A stretch of 64,000 nt of DNA, from contig JAHLEZ010000011.1 of the NCBI GenBank assembly GCA_020726505.1, forward strand, positions 1,798,001 through 1,862,000. The letters are read 5' to 3'. The translations under genes were made by a program, and so were the position numbers. Shown piece by piece: positions 63,226-64,000 of the stretch (position 1 is its first letter; the number at the start of each line of letters is the position of its first letter). Source of the DNA: Leptodontidium sp. MPI-SDFR-AT-0119. Taxonomy: Eukaryota; Ascomycota; Leotiomycetes; Helotiales; Leptodontidiaceae. The notes under the pieces are model-generated. The model had not been told where the DNA came from, did no database searches, and was given only the letters and a program-made list of their open reading frames with translations.

Positions 63226-64000
63226 TTAGTCAACCTCTGGGATTGGTAACCCTTTCCAAAATTTGTACTTGATTCCCGAAGCATCCAGTACCACTCTTGT
63301 ATTCTTGTCTCTCAGCGACCTTGACTCTTCGTCGGTCACAAGCACAAAATCGTGCTTCAAAAGTTTGCTTCCGACCTGGACATTATATGTCTGCGCCATT
63401 GCATCGTCGACTTGGAGAAGATTCACCAGAAGTGAGTTCTTGACTCCAAAGACCGCGTCAGACGATTCGAATGGATCGCCGCGAAGATATAACGCTCTGA
63501 AAATCATGTCACTTTAGCCGAAGGTCTGTTTGTCGCTGCGCAAGACAAAAGCAAAGGCACTTACGTGATCAACTGGTCATAACCTTCCTTCGCAAACATG
63601 AAGTGCATATGGCTCGGCCTATATGGGTGTCGACACAACTTCTCCAGCAATTTCCCAACAGGCCCGTCATGCGGGATCGGATAGGGAACAGGAGTGATGG
63701 CCTTGATCCAAAATACACCTGACTTATCACTCTTGACAATACCTCTACCGTCGGGCACCTTTCGGTCTTCATACTGTGTATCGTAATGACCGGTAGAGTC
63801 TGTCTCCCAGATATCAACCGCGACCCCTTCAATTGGTTGGCCATGGGTATCTTTAATAGTGCACAGCACCAGCAGAGGTTCACCTTCTGGGTCGTGCGAT
63901 AACCTTTCTCCATTCGACAGGTGCACCGCGTCATGGGTATGGAATGGCCCTAGAAGTGTGCCTTCGGTTGACAGAGGTGGTTTCGGGTGATTGATGGAAT
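63226..64000 (-). CDS. Intradiol ring-cleavage dioxygenase (catechol/hydroxyquinol 1,2-dioxygenase-like), 5' end outside window
   Basis: Two visible exons, 64000-63565 (running off the right edge) and 63496-63226. The readable part opens in the SINHPKPPLSTEGTLLGPFH region. It holds the non-heme iron ligands expected of the family: Tyr in GHYDTQY, Tyr in PVPYPIPHDGPVG, and His-x-His in YRPSHMHFMF. The join DQLIT-ALYLRGDPF is in phase. The C-terminal part (DAVFGVKNSLLV, DFVLVTDEE) is standard. By family knowledge it cleaves catechol or hydroxyquinol between the hydroxyl carbons to a muconate. The N-terminal dimerisation helix region and start codon lie beyond 64000. Hydroxyquinol versus catechol preference cannot be decided. 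Confidence 0.92.

Overview
This window is nuclear DNA from a filamentous ascomycete (Pezizomycotina). The evidence is short introns of about 50-130 nt with GTRAGT-type donors and TACTAAC-type branch sites, two HET-domain genes, a DUF1996 secreted protein, an OMA1-type mitochondrial protease, a nuclear-encoded complex I subunit, and a transposon decayed by C-to-T changes in CpA context (repeat-induced point mutation, RIP). Gene content fits Leotiomycetes-like fungi, but I cannot name a species. Gene density is about one per 2 kb. Many genes had to be assembled from spliced exons, and exon coordinates are given in each entry.

Region 1 (1-18 kb), mostly housekeeping genes with some accessory ones: a Prp2/DHX16-type spliceosomal DEAH helicase, an ER-luminal DnaJ ending in KDEL (Scj1 type), a four-span MARVEL-like membrane protein, an aquaporin with an NPV first box, the 24 kDa [2Fe-2S] subunit of complex I, a HET-domain protein whose HET core carries a self-compensating double frameshift, an alpha/beta hydrolase, and a secreted DUF1996 protein.

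Region 2 (18-44 kb): a previously unannotatable three-exon gene for a small secreted protein with eight cysteines, a 1089-residue protein with a Cys/His N-terminus and an acidic tail, several hypotheticals, a second HET protein, an aldo/keto reductase, mitochondrial OMA1, a kelch protein, a cytidine/guanine-deaminase-like enzyme with a GC-AG intron, a BAHD-like acyltransferase, a patch of degenerate minisatellite, and a hydrophilic protein built of DPRVDSDLDG repeats.

Region 3 (44.8-48.3 kb): a complete but dead Tc1/mariner (pogo/Fot1-like) DNA transposon. It has 93-bp terminal inverted repeats, TA target duplications, and an AT-rich transposase relic full of stops at former Gln and Trp codons.

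Region 4 (49-64 kb), immediately beyond the transposon: a tight set of catabolic genes. These are acetoacetyl-CoA synthetase, an FAD aromatic-ring monooxygenase, a TAXI-type solute-binding-fold protein with no signal peptide, a cytochrome P450, a carboxymuconolactone-decarboxylase-like protein, a 4,5-dihydroxyphthalate-decarboxylase-like protein, dienelactone hydrolase, and an intradiol ring-cleavage dioxygenase that runs off the right edge. Read together they make a plausible aromatic-acid degradation cluster: ring hydroxylation, decarboxylation, ortho ring cleavage, lactone processing, CoA activation. Two different intracellular proteins of the periplasmic-binding-protein fold sit in this one cluster. 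That is the most interesting candidate for an undescribed system here. No tRNA, rRNA or CRISPR was recognised.
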